Shown here: in pieces, positions 33,486-42,682 of the stretch
Position numbering within the stretch: position 1 is the stretch's first letter
Layout of the letters: each line of letters begins with the position of its first letter
From: Actinophytocola sp963727495
GTDB taxonomy: Bacteria > Actinomycetota > Actinomycetes > Mycobacteriales > Pseudonocardiaceae
Reading direction: 5' to 3'
Assembly: GCA_963727495.1 (NCBI GenBank)
Contig: CAVSGQ010000007.1
Location: forward strand, 124,001 to 188,000
Length of the DNA: 64,000 nucleotides
The notes under the pieces: model-generated
The model's input: only the letters and a program-made list of their open reading frames with translations
Database searches by the model: none
What the model was told of the DNA's origin: nothing
Position numbers and translations under genes: made by a program

Positions 33486-34865
33486 AGCGGCTCGACCTCG
33501 TCCGTGCCGAAGTACCGGTACCGGCCGTGCGCGACGAACAGGTCGGCGCCGAGGTCGTCCTCCAGGGTGACCGCGAGGTGCCACCGGTCGTCGACGTCGA
33601 GCAGGACGCCCTGCACGACGCGCGATCCGGCCGGCGAGGAACATGTCGTGCGCGTCGGCCCGCCCGCCCGGACGCAGCCGCACCCTTGAGCCCTTGCGCA
33701 CCGCGACGCCGTCGATGGTCACCTCGTCGGTCTCCGGCGACACCGACGCGTCCGCGCCCGGGTCCCACCACGGGACCTCCGGCCGGGTGATCGTGTCCAG
33801 GTCCGCGGGCTCGGTGCGCCGCCCGCCGGTCACCTCGCGGAGGTAGCGCACCGTGCCGTGCAGCCGGTCGAGCAGCTCCGGCGGCAGGTTGTCGACCCGG
33901 TCGACCAGCGCGGCGGCCCGCGCGTCGGTGGCCCGCGCCTGCCGCTTCTCCTCCTCGGTCAGCGTCATCGTCCGCAGGGTGAGGATCTCGTCGATCTCGG
34001 TGCCGTCGAACAGGTCGCCGGCGCTCTGCTGGGCGATCTCCGGGTGGTCGTAGAGGATGATCGGCGAGCAGAGCACGGTGTCCCGCGGACCGGGGTCGCC
34101 GACCAGCACCGGCCAGGCGCCGTCGTTGCGGCACTCCTTGGTGACGACCGACGCCCACTCCGGCGGGTCGGTCGCGGACAGGAAGTGGCCGCCGTCGAGC
34201 GACAGCAGCGTGTGCGCGCCGATCAGCGCGTGCCGCAGCGCCTCCTCGCGGGTGGCGTCCGCGCCGTGCCACGGCGAGACGTTCGCGACCCGCACAGCGA
34301 GCCGGACCCCGCCGAACGGACCGGGCAGCGGGTCGGCTCGCAGCACCACCTCGCCGCGCAGCTCGTCGCGGCGGCGCGCCACCCGGGCGCCCTCGCCGCC
34401 CGGGATCGGCTCGACGTCCTCGCCGCCCTGGATGCGGAACGGGACGGTCCACTCGGTGCCGAGCAGGTCGGCGAAGCGCAGGACCGCGTCCACCTCCCGC
34501 TCGACTGCCTCCTCCCAGGTGGTGTACTCGGTGTCGCCGACTGTCACCGAGGGCACCGCGCGGTACCCGGAGCCGTCCCGGGAGGCGCCGGGCAGCTCGG
34601 CCACCCGGCGTTGCAGCTGCAGGAACCGCAGCCGCACGTGCAGCGCCGCCCCGGCGGAGGGCTCGGCGACCAGCTCGGTGCGGGAGTGCGCGCGCTCGCC
34701 GGTGCCGCCGCCGGCGTAGGACGGCGGCATCAGCACGCCCCACTGCCAGCGCACCTTGTTCTTCGCCGCCGACGCGCGGTACGGGTAGAGCAGGTAGCCC
34801 TCGTACAGCACCGCGTCGGCGATGGCTCTGGCAGCGTCCATCCCGCTGCCCGTCGGTACGGTCAC
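33482..34865 (-). pseudogene. hydrogenase-cluster conserved protein of unknown function, one frameshift
   Basis: About 460 residues when repaired. It begins (after GTG 34865, GTGA overlap with the small subunit gene) with AIADAVLYEGYLLYPYRASAAKNKVRW and contains SPWHGADATREEALRHALIGAHTLL, SPIILYDHPEIAQQSAGDLFDGTEIDE and a C-terminal DDRWHLAVTLEDDLGADLF ending EPL. One extra base around 33612-33628 shifts the frame; the conserved end continues in the next frame. Soluble, no cofactor motif seen. Its place between small subunit and protease suggests an assembly role for this hydrogenase type. Confidence 0.7.
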
Positions 34866-35938
34866 CAGTCCGCCTTGTATCCCGTCGTCAGCTCGCGGCC
34901 CTTGGTGCGCCACTTCGGTTCCTTGTCGGCCTTGCGCTCGGTGATCTTCCGCAGGCTCTTGATCACCTTTCCGTAGACGGTGCTGCCGGTCGCGGACACC
35001 CGCGAGCCCGGCGGGGGGTTCATGAACGGCATGAACTGGTCGGGGAAGCCGGGCATCGTGCAGCCGATGCAGATGCCGCCGACGTTCGGGCACCCGCCGA
35101 CGCCGTTGATCCAGCCCCGCTTGGGGACGTTGCACTTGACCACCGGACCCCAGCAGCCGAGCTTGACCAGGCACTTCGGCGAGCCGTACTCCTTGGCGAA
35201 GTCACCCTGCTCGTAGTACCCGCCGCGGTCGCACCCCTCGTGCACGGTCGCGCCGAACAGCCAGCGCGGCCGCAACTGGTCGTCGAGCGGGATCATCGGG
35301 GCCTCGCCGGCGGCCTGGTAGAGCAGGTAGAGGATCGTCTCGGAGAGGTTGTCCGGGTGGATCGGGCAGCCCGGCACACACACGATCGGCAGGCCGGCCT
35401 TCGACTTCCAGTCCCAGCCGAGGTAGTCCGGCACGCCCATCGCGCCGGTCGGGTTGCCGGCCATCGCGTGGATGCCGCCGTAGGTGGCGCAGGTGCCGAC
35501 GGCCAGCACCAGGAGGGCCTTCGGGGCGAGCCGGTCGAGCCACTCGCTGGTCGTCATCGGCTGGCCGGTGTCCGGGTTGTTGCCGAAGCCGCACCAGTAG
35601 CCCTCGGACTTGATCGCCTCGTTCGGGATCGACCCCTCCACCACCAGCACGAACGGCTCCAGCTCACCGCGGTCGGCCTTGTGCCACCACTCGATGAACG
35701 AGTCCGCACCCTGCTCCGGACCACACTCGAAATCGATCAACGGCCAATGCACCGCGATCTTCGGCAACCCCGGCAACGCACCCAGCACGATCTCCTCGAT
35801 ACTCGGCTGCGTCGCCGCCGTCAGGGCGACCGAGTCACCGTCACAACCCAACCCACCGTTCATCCACAGAATGTGGACCACCGCCTCGTCCTGTTCGGAC
35901 TTCGGGGCGTGCGTGCCGGCATCCGTCGACGCGGTCAT
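34862..35938 (-). CDS. hhyS: [NiFe] hydrogenase small subunit, group 1h/5 (copy 1)
   Basis: 358 residues from ATG 35938. Carries Fe-S clusters for electron transfer from the NiFe site. The proximal-cluster site reads GLGCDGDS, with Asp in place of the usual second Cys, a feature of actinobacterial-type oxygen-tolerant hydrogenases; VGTCATYGG and CVPGCPIHPDN supply further ligands, and the C-terminal half has the medial/distal cysteines (HEGCDRGG, KLGCWGPVVKCN, GCPNVGGICIGC). No Tat signal is present, so the enzyme faces the cytoplasm. About 90% identical to copy 2 at 39857, with tracts of perfect DNA identity. It has no large subunit next to it. Confidence 0.93.
   Translation of the reverse strand: MTASTDAGTHAPKSEQDEAVVHILWMNGGLGCDGDSVALTAATQPSIEEIVLGALPGLPKIAVHWPLIDFECGPEQGADSFIEWWHKADRGELEPFVLVVEGSIPNEAIKSEGYWCGFGNNPDTGQPMTTSEWLDRLAPKALLVLAVGTCATYGGIHAMAGNPTGAMGVPDYLGWDWKSKAGLPIVCVPGCPIHPDNLSETILYLLYQAAGEAPMIPLDDQLRPRWLFGATVHEGCDRGGYYEQGDFAKEYGSPKCLVKLGCWGPVVKCNVPKRGWINGVGGCPNVGGICIGCTMPGFPDQFMPFMNPPPGSRVSATGSTVYGKVIKSLRKITERKADKEPKWRTKGRELTTGYKADW
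35574..35883 (-). repeat. 310-bp perfect inverted repeat, left copy
   Basis: Identical in reverse orientation to 39879-40188, base for base across the five sequence lines compared. A second identical tract of 192 bp pairs with 40265-40456. Lies inside hhyS copy 1. Confidence 0.95.
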
Positions 35939-36048
35939 GGCCGGGCCGCCTCTCCCGTTCCCCTTGGGCGCGGTTGGCGGCCAGGCCATTCGGTCAAGTC
36001 AGGCGCCGCCGGACGACCTGAGGTCGGCACTGGGATTCTCATGACTGG

Positions 36049-36735
36049 TCACCCTTTCGCTTCGGCCGCGGCCTCCGCACGGTCGAGTGCGGCGAGCGTC
36101 AGCTCCCACAGCGCGTGGTAGATGGTGGTCTGTGCCTCCTGCACCCGGTGCACCGACGGGGACGGCACGACGAACAGGTGGTCGATGCTGTCCAGCTCGG
36201 CCATCCTGCCCCCGTCGTAGCCGGCGATGCCCACGGTGAGCAGGCCACGCCTGCTCGCCTCGTCGAAGGCCCGCAGCAGGTTCGCCGAGTTGCCGCTGGT
36301 GGACAACCCGACCGCGATGTCGGTGCTCCGGCCGAACGCGGCGACCTGCCGCGCGAACACCACGTCGAAGCCGACGTCGTTGCTGAGCGCGGTGATCACC
36401 GCGATGTCGTTGGTCAGCCCGAACGCGGGCAGCGGCCGGGAGTCGTCGGCCGGGCTGAGGAACAGGCTCGCCAGGTCCTGCGCGTCGGTCGAGCTGCCGC
36501 CGTTGCCGAAGGTCAGCAGCCGCCCGCCCGCGGCGAACCGCTCGGCCATCGCGTTCGCGCAGGCCACCAGCCGCTCCCCGTCGCGCTCCAGGACGAGCGC
36601 GCGCAGCTCGGTGATCTCCCGCGCCTTGTCCACCGTGGAGCGCCGCACCTGCTCGAGCACCGAGTCCACATCGGACTTGCCGGCGTACAGGAACGGGTAG
36701 AGCGACCGGACGTCCTCCGACGGCCCGCCGGTCAC
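36049..36735 (-). CDS. SIS-domain protein 1, hydrogenase cluster
   Basis: 228 residues, phosphosugar isomerase (GmhA/DiaA-like) fold. GGRLLTFGNGGSSTDAQDLA is the phosphate/sugar loop, GLSTSGNSANLLRAFDEA the second SIS motif, and HALWELTLAALD the C-terminal helix. GTG 36735 overlaps the HypC-like stop by four bases. Isomerase, deacetylase-like or regulatory sugar-phosphate binding are possible; neighbours suggest a hydrogenase-specific role that is not characterised to my knowledge. Confidence 0.85.
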   Translation of the reverse strand: MTGGPSEDVRSLYPFLYAGKSDVDSVLEQVRRSTVDKAREITELRALVLERDGERLVACANAMAERFAAGGRLLTFGNGGSSTDAQDLASLFLSPADDSRPLPAFGLTNDIAVITALSNDVGFDVVFARQVAAFGRSTDIAVGLSTSGNSANLLRAFDEASRRGLLTVGIAGYDGGRMAELDSIDHLFVVPSPSVHRVQEAQTTIYHALWELTLAALDRAEAAAEAKG

Positions 36736-36962
36736 GGCGCACCGTCCCCGAGCACCGCGATCGCCTCGCCGGCGTGCACCAGGATGGTGTCGCCCACCTT
36801 CGCCCGGACCAGCGCGACACTCACCTCCTCGGCGCCGCTCCCGGTGGCCACCTCCGCGAGCTCGTCGTCGAGCAGGCGCAGCACGGTCACCGGCACCGCC
36901 TGGTCGGAGCAGGTGACGCAGACGTCGTCGTGGCACTCGGGCACGTTCGGCGAGGGGTCCAT
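36732..36962 (-). CDS. HypC/HupF-like small protein
   Basis: 76 residues. It shares with HypC a small beta-barrel sequence pattern (VPVTVLRLLDDELAEVAT, ALVRAKVGDTILVHAGEAIAVL), but instead of MCLGIP it begins with MDPSPNVPECHDDVCVTCSD, so the chaperone cysteine is displaced and three cysteines are present. Encoded between two SIS genes with overlapping start and stop codons. It may act as a second chaperone or a partner of the SIS proteins. Confidence 0.75.
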   Translation of the reverse strand: MDPSPNVPECHDDVCVTCSDQAVPVTVLRLLDDELAEVATGSGAEEVSVALVRAKVGDTILVHAGEAIAVLGDGAP

Positions 36963-37588
36963 CACCGCACCACCCCGGGGTCGAGCACGCCTGGGTGCTC
37001 GAAGAACACGTGCACCAGCTCCCACAGGACGTGGTACATGGTCACGTGCACCTCCTTGATCACCCGGGGGTCGGTGGTCGCGGCGACCAGCACGTGGTCG
37101 GCGGCCCCGCCCGCGGCGATCTCGCCACCGTCGCCGCCGAGCAGCGCGACCGTGAGCATGCCCAGCGTCCGGGCCTGCCGCAGGCCGGTGAGCACGTTCG
37201 CGCAGTTGCCGTCGGCGGACAGGCCGAGGGCGATGTCGGCCGGGTCGGCGAGCAGCCGGATCTGGTGGGCGAAGATCTCCTCGAGGCCCACCCGGTTCGC
37301 CACCCCGGTCACGGTCGCCACGTCGGAGGTCAGCGACACCGCGGGCAGCGCGCGCTTGCCCACGATGACCGGGTGCACGAACTCGACCGCGACGTGCTGC
37401 GCGTCCGTGCTGGGCCCGCCGTTGCCGAACACCACGAGCTTCCCGCCGCGGTGGAACCGCTCGGCCATCGAGTGGCAGGTGCGCGCGACCTCGCCGGCCT
37501 GGCGGCCGAGATCCTCCAGCGGGGCGACCCGGCGCGCGAACAGCTCGTCGACGCCCACCGGCGCGTGTACCGGCGACGTTCTCGTCAT
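36962..37588 (-). CDS. SIS-domain protein 2, hydrogenase cluster
   Basis: 208 residues, paralogous to SIS protein 1: GGKLVVFGNGGPSTDAQHVAVE, GLSADGNCANVLTGLRQA and MYHVLWELVHVFFEHPGVL. The second SIS loop has Asp-Gly-Asn-Cys where SIS1 has Ser-Gly-Asn-Ser, and GGPSTDA for GGSSTDA, so the two may have different ligands or form a heteromer. TGATG overlap with the HypC-like gene. Confidence 0.85.
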   Translation of the reverse strand: MTRTSPVHAPVGVDELFARRVAPLEDLGRQAGEVARTCHSMAERFHRGGKLVVFGNGGPSTDAQHVAVEFVHPVIVGKRALPAVSLTSDVATVTGVANRVGLEEIFAHQIRLLADPADIALGLSADGNCANVLTGLRQARTLGMLTVALLGGDGGEIAAGGAADHVLVAATTDPRVIKEVHVTMYHVLWELVHVFFEHPGVLDPGVVR

Positions 37589-37643
37589 TGGCCGACACCT
37601 CGGATGTGGTGGGAGGTAGGTGGTGGCGGGTGGGTGGAACGGG

Positions 37644-38084
37644 CTAGGACAACTCTCCTCCGTCGAAGCCGTCGAAGCCGTCGAAGCCGTTGGGCTGGCG
37701 GTACCGGCCCGGCGCGGCGAAGCCGGCCGGGATGCCGGGGCCGAGCACGCCGGTCGCGTGCCCGAACGTCTCCATCATGGGCTGCGCCTGGCGCGCCGGC
37801 GACCGGATGCCGTCCGGCTGCCAGGACTGCGGGTTCGACGAGAGCCCGAGCAGGTAGGTGACCGTGCATTCCAGCGTCTCGGCGAGGTCGGGCAGCATGC
37901 CGAGGTCGAGACCGCGGCCGTTCTCCATCGCGCTCAGTGTTCGGTTGGTGGTGTGGGTACCGATCCGGGCGAGTCGTCCGACGACCTCGCGCTGGGTCAG
38001 ACCAAGGGTGCGCCGCCGCTCGCGCAGGCGCTGGGCGCACACCCAGTGTCTCTCGCGGGCAGGTTCGGGCTTGAGGGCAGTCAT
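37644..38084 (-). CDS. XRE-family transcriptional regulator heading the maturation operon
   Basis: 146 residues from ATG 38084. A Cro/C1-type helix-turn-helix occupies about 15-80 (RLRERRRTLGLTQREVVGRL, then NRTLSAMENGRGLDL). The rest is Pro/Gly-rich, ending in a FDGFDGFDGG repeat. A GGACA-GAGG-TGTCC palindrome covers its ribosome site (38086-38099), suggesting autoregulation. It lies 55 bp upstream of the SIS2 gene and is the best candidate regulator of the hydrogenase genes. Confidence 0.8.
   Translation of the reverse strand: MTALKPEPARERHWVCAQRLRERRRTLGLTQREVVGRLARIGTHTTNRTLSAMENGRGLDLGMLPDLAETLECTVTYLLGLSSNPQSWQPDGIRSPARQAQPMMETFGHATGVLGPGIPAGFAAPGRYRQPNGFDGFDGFDGGELS
37662..37688 (-). 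repeat. 9-bp unit repeated three times in the XRE gene
   Basis: GTCGAAGCC occurs three times in tandem, encoding the FDG repeats near the C-terminus. Copy changes keep the frame. Confidence 0.85.
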
Positions 38085-38085
38085 C

Positions 38086-38099
38086 GGACACCTCTGTCC
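38086..38099. promoter_or_regulatory. GGACA-N4-TGTCC palindrome at the XRE gene start
   Basis: GGACA 38086-38090 and TGTCC 38095-38099, spacer 4 bp. It ends two bases from the XRE start codon and includes the Shine-Dalgarno GAGG. The same palindrome is found at 39751-39764. Confidence 0.5.
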
Positions 38100-38133
38100 T
38101 GAGGAACGACACAAGTGTTCGCCGCTTTTCGGT

Positions 38134-38430
38134 CTACGTCAATGATCCATCTGTCGGCGGAGCCTCGGGGTCCGGCATTTCCGCGAGCGGATAGATCTCG
38201 TACCGTGCGAAGTTATACACGGGTGACGTAGCGAGGACTCGTTCGAGTTCCTCATTTGACTGCACTGAGTAGATCCACGCGCCCCCATGTTGACCAACCA
38301 GGTGATATCGCGCCACTACAGTGCCGTTCTCTTCGAGGGGCTTGGCATAGCGCGGCATCCGTGCCACCGCCGCGGCCATCTCGCTGGACAACAGCGACAG
38401 CTCCATGCGCCACATCACCAGGAATTTCAT
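38134..38430 (-). CDS. muconolactone isomerase/YciI-like small protein
   Basis: 98 residues: MKFLVMWRMELSLLSSEMAAAV at the start, AKPLEENGTVVARYHLVGQHGGAWIY in the middle, then ELERVLATSPVYNFARYEIYPL. This is the ferredoxin-like fold of muconolactone delta-isomerase and related dimeric barrel proteins. ATGA overlap with the YceI gene. Function in this context unknown. Confidence 0.7.
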   Translation of the reverse strand: MKFLVMWRMELSLLSSEMAAAVARMPRYAKPLEENGTVVARYHLVGQHGGAWIYSVQSNEELERVLATSPVYNFARYEIYPLAEMPDPEAPPTDGSLT

Positions 38431-38975
38431 GCCACCGGCTCCGGGTGCGAAAGATCGACCTCGGCCTCCACCCGGACCGGGTCGGCGAGCCGCAGCGCGC
38501 CGAAGAACGCCGTGTAGGGCCTGATCCCGTATCGGGACTGCACGACGATTCCGGTCGCCCGGTACCGCTCCTCCCCCAGCCGGGTGATTTCCAGTTCCAG
38601 CGGATGAGTTTCGCCGCGGACGGAAAGAATTCCCGTGATGACACCGGACCGTGCGACCCGCTCGCAGGAGAACCGGGCGTGCGGGCGGCGGCGCGTGTCG
38701 AGCAGCCGGCACGCCGTGCGGACGATCTCCTGCTTGTCCCGTTCGGACAGTGGCCGCACGCCGCCGGACCCGGCGAGCACCCGCAGGCTGGCCAGTTCGA
38801 CGGTGACCTCGACCGACCCCGCCGCAGGATCGGCGGTCGCGCGCACCGCGCCCGACCAGCGGCCGACCTCGAGCGTCAGGTCGTGGCCCACCTGCGCGGC
38901 CGGGCCCTCCCGGGTGGTGCGCAGCAGCAGCCGGCCGCGATCCGGTCCGACACGGCGCTCGGTGGCCGAGGACAT
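38427..38975 (-). CDS. YceI-like protein
   Basis: 182 residues, no signal peptide. GHDLTLEVGRWSGAV, VEVTVELASLRVL and FSCERVARSGVITGILSVRGETHPL match the lipocalin-like YceI fold that binds polyisoprenoids or amphiphiles. Start ATG 38975. Forms a two-gene unit with the small dimeric-barrel protein, between the two hydrogenase regulators, inside the segment flanked by the hhyS inverted repeats. Confidence 0.75.
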   Translation of the reverse strand: MSSATERRVGPDRGRLLLRTTREGPAAQVGHDLTLEVGRWSGAVRATADPAAGSVEVTVELASLRVLAGSGGVRPLSERDKQEIVRTACRLLDTRRRPHARFSCERVARSGVITGILSVRGETHPLELEITRLGEERYRATGIVVQSRYGIRPYTAFFGALRLADPVRVEAEVDLSHPEPVA

Positions 38976-39102
38976 GGGAGCACCGTAGAACCCCTGTCCA
39001 CACCGGTACAGGTGGGGTGCGGTGCCGGCGCACAATCTCGGATTCCTGGATCTTCGCAGCATTCGGGGCCACCGTTCTGGACGAGCGCACGGGACGAGCA
39101 CC

Positions 39103-39648
39103 TCAGGACAACGGCGTGTCGCCGAACTCCTCCTGGATGCGACGGAGGTCGCGGAACCGGGGCTCGGTCTCGCCGCCCACCCACCGGCTCACCGTCTTCA
39201 CCGACACGCCGAGCGCCCGGGCCGCCTGCTCCTGGGTGAGCCCCTTCTTGCGGAGGATCTCCGACATCCACTCGGCGAACGTCTCCGGAGGCCGCTGCGG
39301 CTCGGCCGCGGGTATGGGCATCGGCACCCCGCCCATCTGCCGCGGCGGCGGGTCGTCCGCGAGTCCCGAGTCCGAGTGCAGGACGTCGACCTCCACCTGT
39401 TCGGGAGAGATCCGGAAGGAGATCTGGATCGTGCCGGTCGGGCCGGCCGCGTCGAGCAGGGCGCGGAACACCGTCTGGCTCACCGCGCTGTTGTCCGAAC
39501 TGGACAGCGGCGAGTCGGCGAGGCATCGGCGTACGAAATCGCGGATTTCCGGAATCGACGAGGGGCGCGCCGGAAATGTTCGCGACAGCACGACAATCGG
39601 CTGCACCTCGAGCGGCTCGTCGCGCCGATCTCTGCTGGACTCGGTCAC
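39103..39648 (-). CDS. XRE-type HTH regulator with N-terminal RsbW/HATPase-like region
   Basis: 181 residues from GTG 39648. The C-terminal 60 residues are a helix-turn-helix (MSEILRKKGLTQEQAARALGVSVKTVSRW in pieces). The N-terminal 95 residues (IPEIRDFVRRCLADSPL, SAVSQTVFRALLDAAGP, TIQISFRISPEQVEVDVL) look like an incomplete anti-sigma/HATPase-type fold; the assignment is tentative. Divergent from hhyS copy 2 with 208 bp between, so it may regulate that promoter. A start farther upstream (39783) would run into the operator region. Confidence 0.7.
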   Translation of the reverse strand: MTESSRDRRDEPLEVQPIVVLSRTFPARPSSIPEIRDFVRRCLADSPLSSSDNSAVSQTVFRALLDAAGPTGTIQISFRISPEQVEVDVLHSDSGLADDPPPRQMGGVPMPIPAAEPQRPPETFAEWMSEILRKKGLTQEQAARALGVSVKTVSRWVGGETEPRFRDLRRIQEEFGDTPLS

Positions 39649-39740
39649 CTTTTCCACCCATCGCCCCGTATCGTGCAGCGAGCGTACCCGGGGGGAGGCC
39701 ACATACCTACCGCGAGACGGCGGAAATGGCGAACCAAGTG

Positions 39741-39767
39741 ACCGGACACAGGACATTTCTGTCCGGT
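39741..39767. promoter_or_regulatory. nested palindromes in the hhyS copy 2 promoter region
   Basis: ACCGGACA 39741-39748 pairs with TGTCCGGT 39760-39767, and inside them GGACA 39751-39755 pairs with TGTCC 39760-39764 (spacer TTTC). The inner site matches the palindrome at the XRE gene start. It lies 90-116 bp before the hhyS start, in the divergent gap. Confidence 0.55.
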
Positions 39768-39856
39768 GCACACTTGCTGCCACCCCCGGGCGAGGCTACC
39801 GTTTCTTTCCGGGCCACCATGAGCCGCAGCACAATCCTGGCTGTGAGGAGGCATTC

Positions 39857-40900
<1,044 letters not shown>

Positions 40901-40913
40901 GGAAGGGTCAGCG

Positions 40914-42680
40914 ATGACTGAGGCGGCGGAACGCGAACTCGTCGAGATGGCGTGGGATCCGGTCACCAGGATCGTCGGTAGCCTGGGCATCTACACCAAG
41001 ATCGACTTCAACGCCAAGGAGGTCGTCGAGTGCCACAGCACCTCGTCGATCTTCCGCGGGTACAGCATCTTCATGAAGGGCAAGGACCCCCGCGACGCGC
41101 ACTTCATCACCAGCCGGATCTGCGGCATCTGCGGGGACAACCACGCCACCTGCTCGGTCTACAACCAGAACATGGCCTACGGGGTGCGCCCGCCGCACCT
41201 CGGTGAGTGGATCATCAACCTCGGCGAGGCCGCCGAGTACATGTTCGACCACAACATCTTCCAGGAGAACCTGGTCGGCGTGGACTACTGCGAGAAGATG
41301 GTCGCCGAGACCAACCCCGGCGTCCTCGAGCTCGCCAACCGCACCGAGGCGCCGCACGCGGGCGACCACGGGTACCGGACCATCGGCGACATCATGCGCT
41401 CGCTCAACCCGCTGGAGGGCGAGTTCTACCGCGAGGCGCTGCAGGTCTCCCGCTACACCCGGGAGATGTTCTGCCTCATGGAGGGCCGCCACGTCCACCC
41501 GTCGACGCTGTACCCGGGCGGGGTGGGCACCGTCGCGACCGTGCAGCTGTTCACCGACTACCTCACCCGCCTCATGCGCTACGTCGAGTTCATGAAGCGG
41601 GTCGTGCCGATGCACGACGACCTGTTCGACTTCTTCTACGAGGCCCTCCCGGGCTACGAGAAGGTCGGCCAGCGGCGCATCCTGCTCGGCTGCTGGGGCA
41701 GCCTCAACGACCCGGAGCACTGCGACTTCACCTACCGGAACATGGAGTCCTGGGGTCGCAAGATGTTCGTCACCCCGGGCGTGGTCGTCGACGGCAAGCT
41801 CGTCACGACGAGCCTGCTGGACATCAACCTCGGCATCCGGATCCTGCTGGGTCACTCGTTCTACGAGGACTGGGAGGACCAGGAGATGTTCGTCGACCGG
41901 GACCCCCTGGGCAACCCGGTGGACCGCCGCCACCCCTGGAACCAGCACACGATCCCGCGACCGGCCAAACGCGACTTCGACGACAAGTACTCCTGGACGA
42001 TGTCGCCGCGGTGGTTCGACGGCAAGGACCACCTCGCGCTCGACACCGGCGGCGGCCCGATCGCCCGGCTGTGGGCCACCGCGCTGGCCGGCCTGGTGAA
42101 CACCGACTACATCCAGGCCACCGGGCACAGCGTGAAGATCTCGCTGCCGCGCAGCGCGACCAAGCCCGAGGTGCAGTTCGAGTGGAAGATTCCACAGTGG
42201 AGCAACGCCATCGAGCGCAACCGGGCGCGCACCTACTTCCAGGCCTACGCCGCCGCGCTGGCGCTGACGTTCACGCAGAAGGCGCTCGCCGAGATCCGTG
42301 CCGGGCACACCAAGACCTGGGAGCAGTTCACCGTTCCGGACGAGGGCGTGAGCGTCGGCTTCACCGAGGCGGTGCGCGGCGTGCTGTCCCACCACATGGT
42401 GATCCGGGGCGGCAAGATCGCGAACTACCACCCGTACCCGCCCACGCCGTGGAACGGCAGCGTGCGCGACACCTACGGCACCCCCGGACCGTACGAGGAC
42501 GCCGTGCAGAACACCCCGATCTTCGAGGAGAACCCGCCGGAGAGCTTCAAGGGCATCGACATCATGCGTGCGGTGCGCAGCTTCGACCCGTGCCTGCCCT
42601 GCGGTGTGCACATGTCGCTGGGGACCGGGAAGACGCTGACCAAGATGCACACGCCGCACGCGTTCAACGCCGAGTACTGA
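40914..42680 (+). CDS. hhyL: [NiFe] hydrogenase large subunit, group 1h/5
   Basis: 588 residues holding the NiFe(CN)2CO site. The L1 motif SRICGICGDNHATCSV (about residue 61) and the L2 motif DPCLPCGVH (about 562) supply the four cysteine ligands. Twenty-two residues follow the L2 His and should be removed by the protease encoded at 32955. ATG 40914 lies 13 bp after hhyS copy 2 with GAGGAAGG upstream. No membrane anchor gene is present. Full family length. Confidence 0.97.
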   Translation: MTEAAERELVEMAWDPVTRIVGSLGIYTKIDFNAKEVVECHSTSSIFRGYSIFMKGKDPRDAHFITSRICGICGDNHATCSVYNQNMAYGVRPPHLGEWIINLGEAAEYMFDHNIFQENLVGVDYCEKMVAETNPGVLELANRTEAPHAGDHGYRTIGDIMRSLNPLEGEFYREALQVSRYTREMFCLMEGRHVHPSTLYPGGVGTVATVQLFTDYLTRLMRYVEFMKRVVPMHDDLFDFFYEALPGYEKVGQRRILLGCWGSLNDPEHCDFTYRNMESWGRKMFVTPGVVVDGKLVTTSLLDINLGIRILLGHSFYEDWEDQEMFVDRDPLGNPVDRRHPWNQHTIPRPAKRDFDDKYSWTMSPRWFDGKDHLALDTGGGPIARLWATALAGLVNTDYIQATGHSVKISLPRSATKPEVQFEWKIPQWSNAIERNRARTYFQAYAAALALTFTQKALAEIRAGHTKTWEQFTVPDEGVSVGFTEAVRGVLSHHMVIRGGKIANYHPYPPTPWNGSVRDTYGTPGPYEDAVQNTPIFEENPPESFKGIDIMRAVRSFDPCLPCGVHMSLGTGKTLTKMHTPHAFNAEY

Positions 42681-42682
42681 GA

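Noticed and set aside
37662..37688. Three 9-bp repeats as a phase-variation tract
   Set aside because: The unit is a multiple of three and in-frame, so slippage would not switch the gene off.
38134..39090. 318-codon minus-strand ORF
   Set aside because: Only the last 98 codons (from ATG 38430) are a gene; the first part is an out-of-frame reading of the YceI gene.
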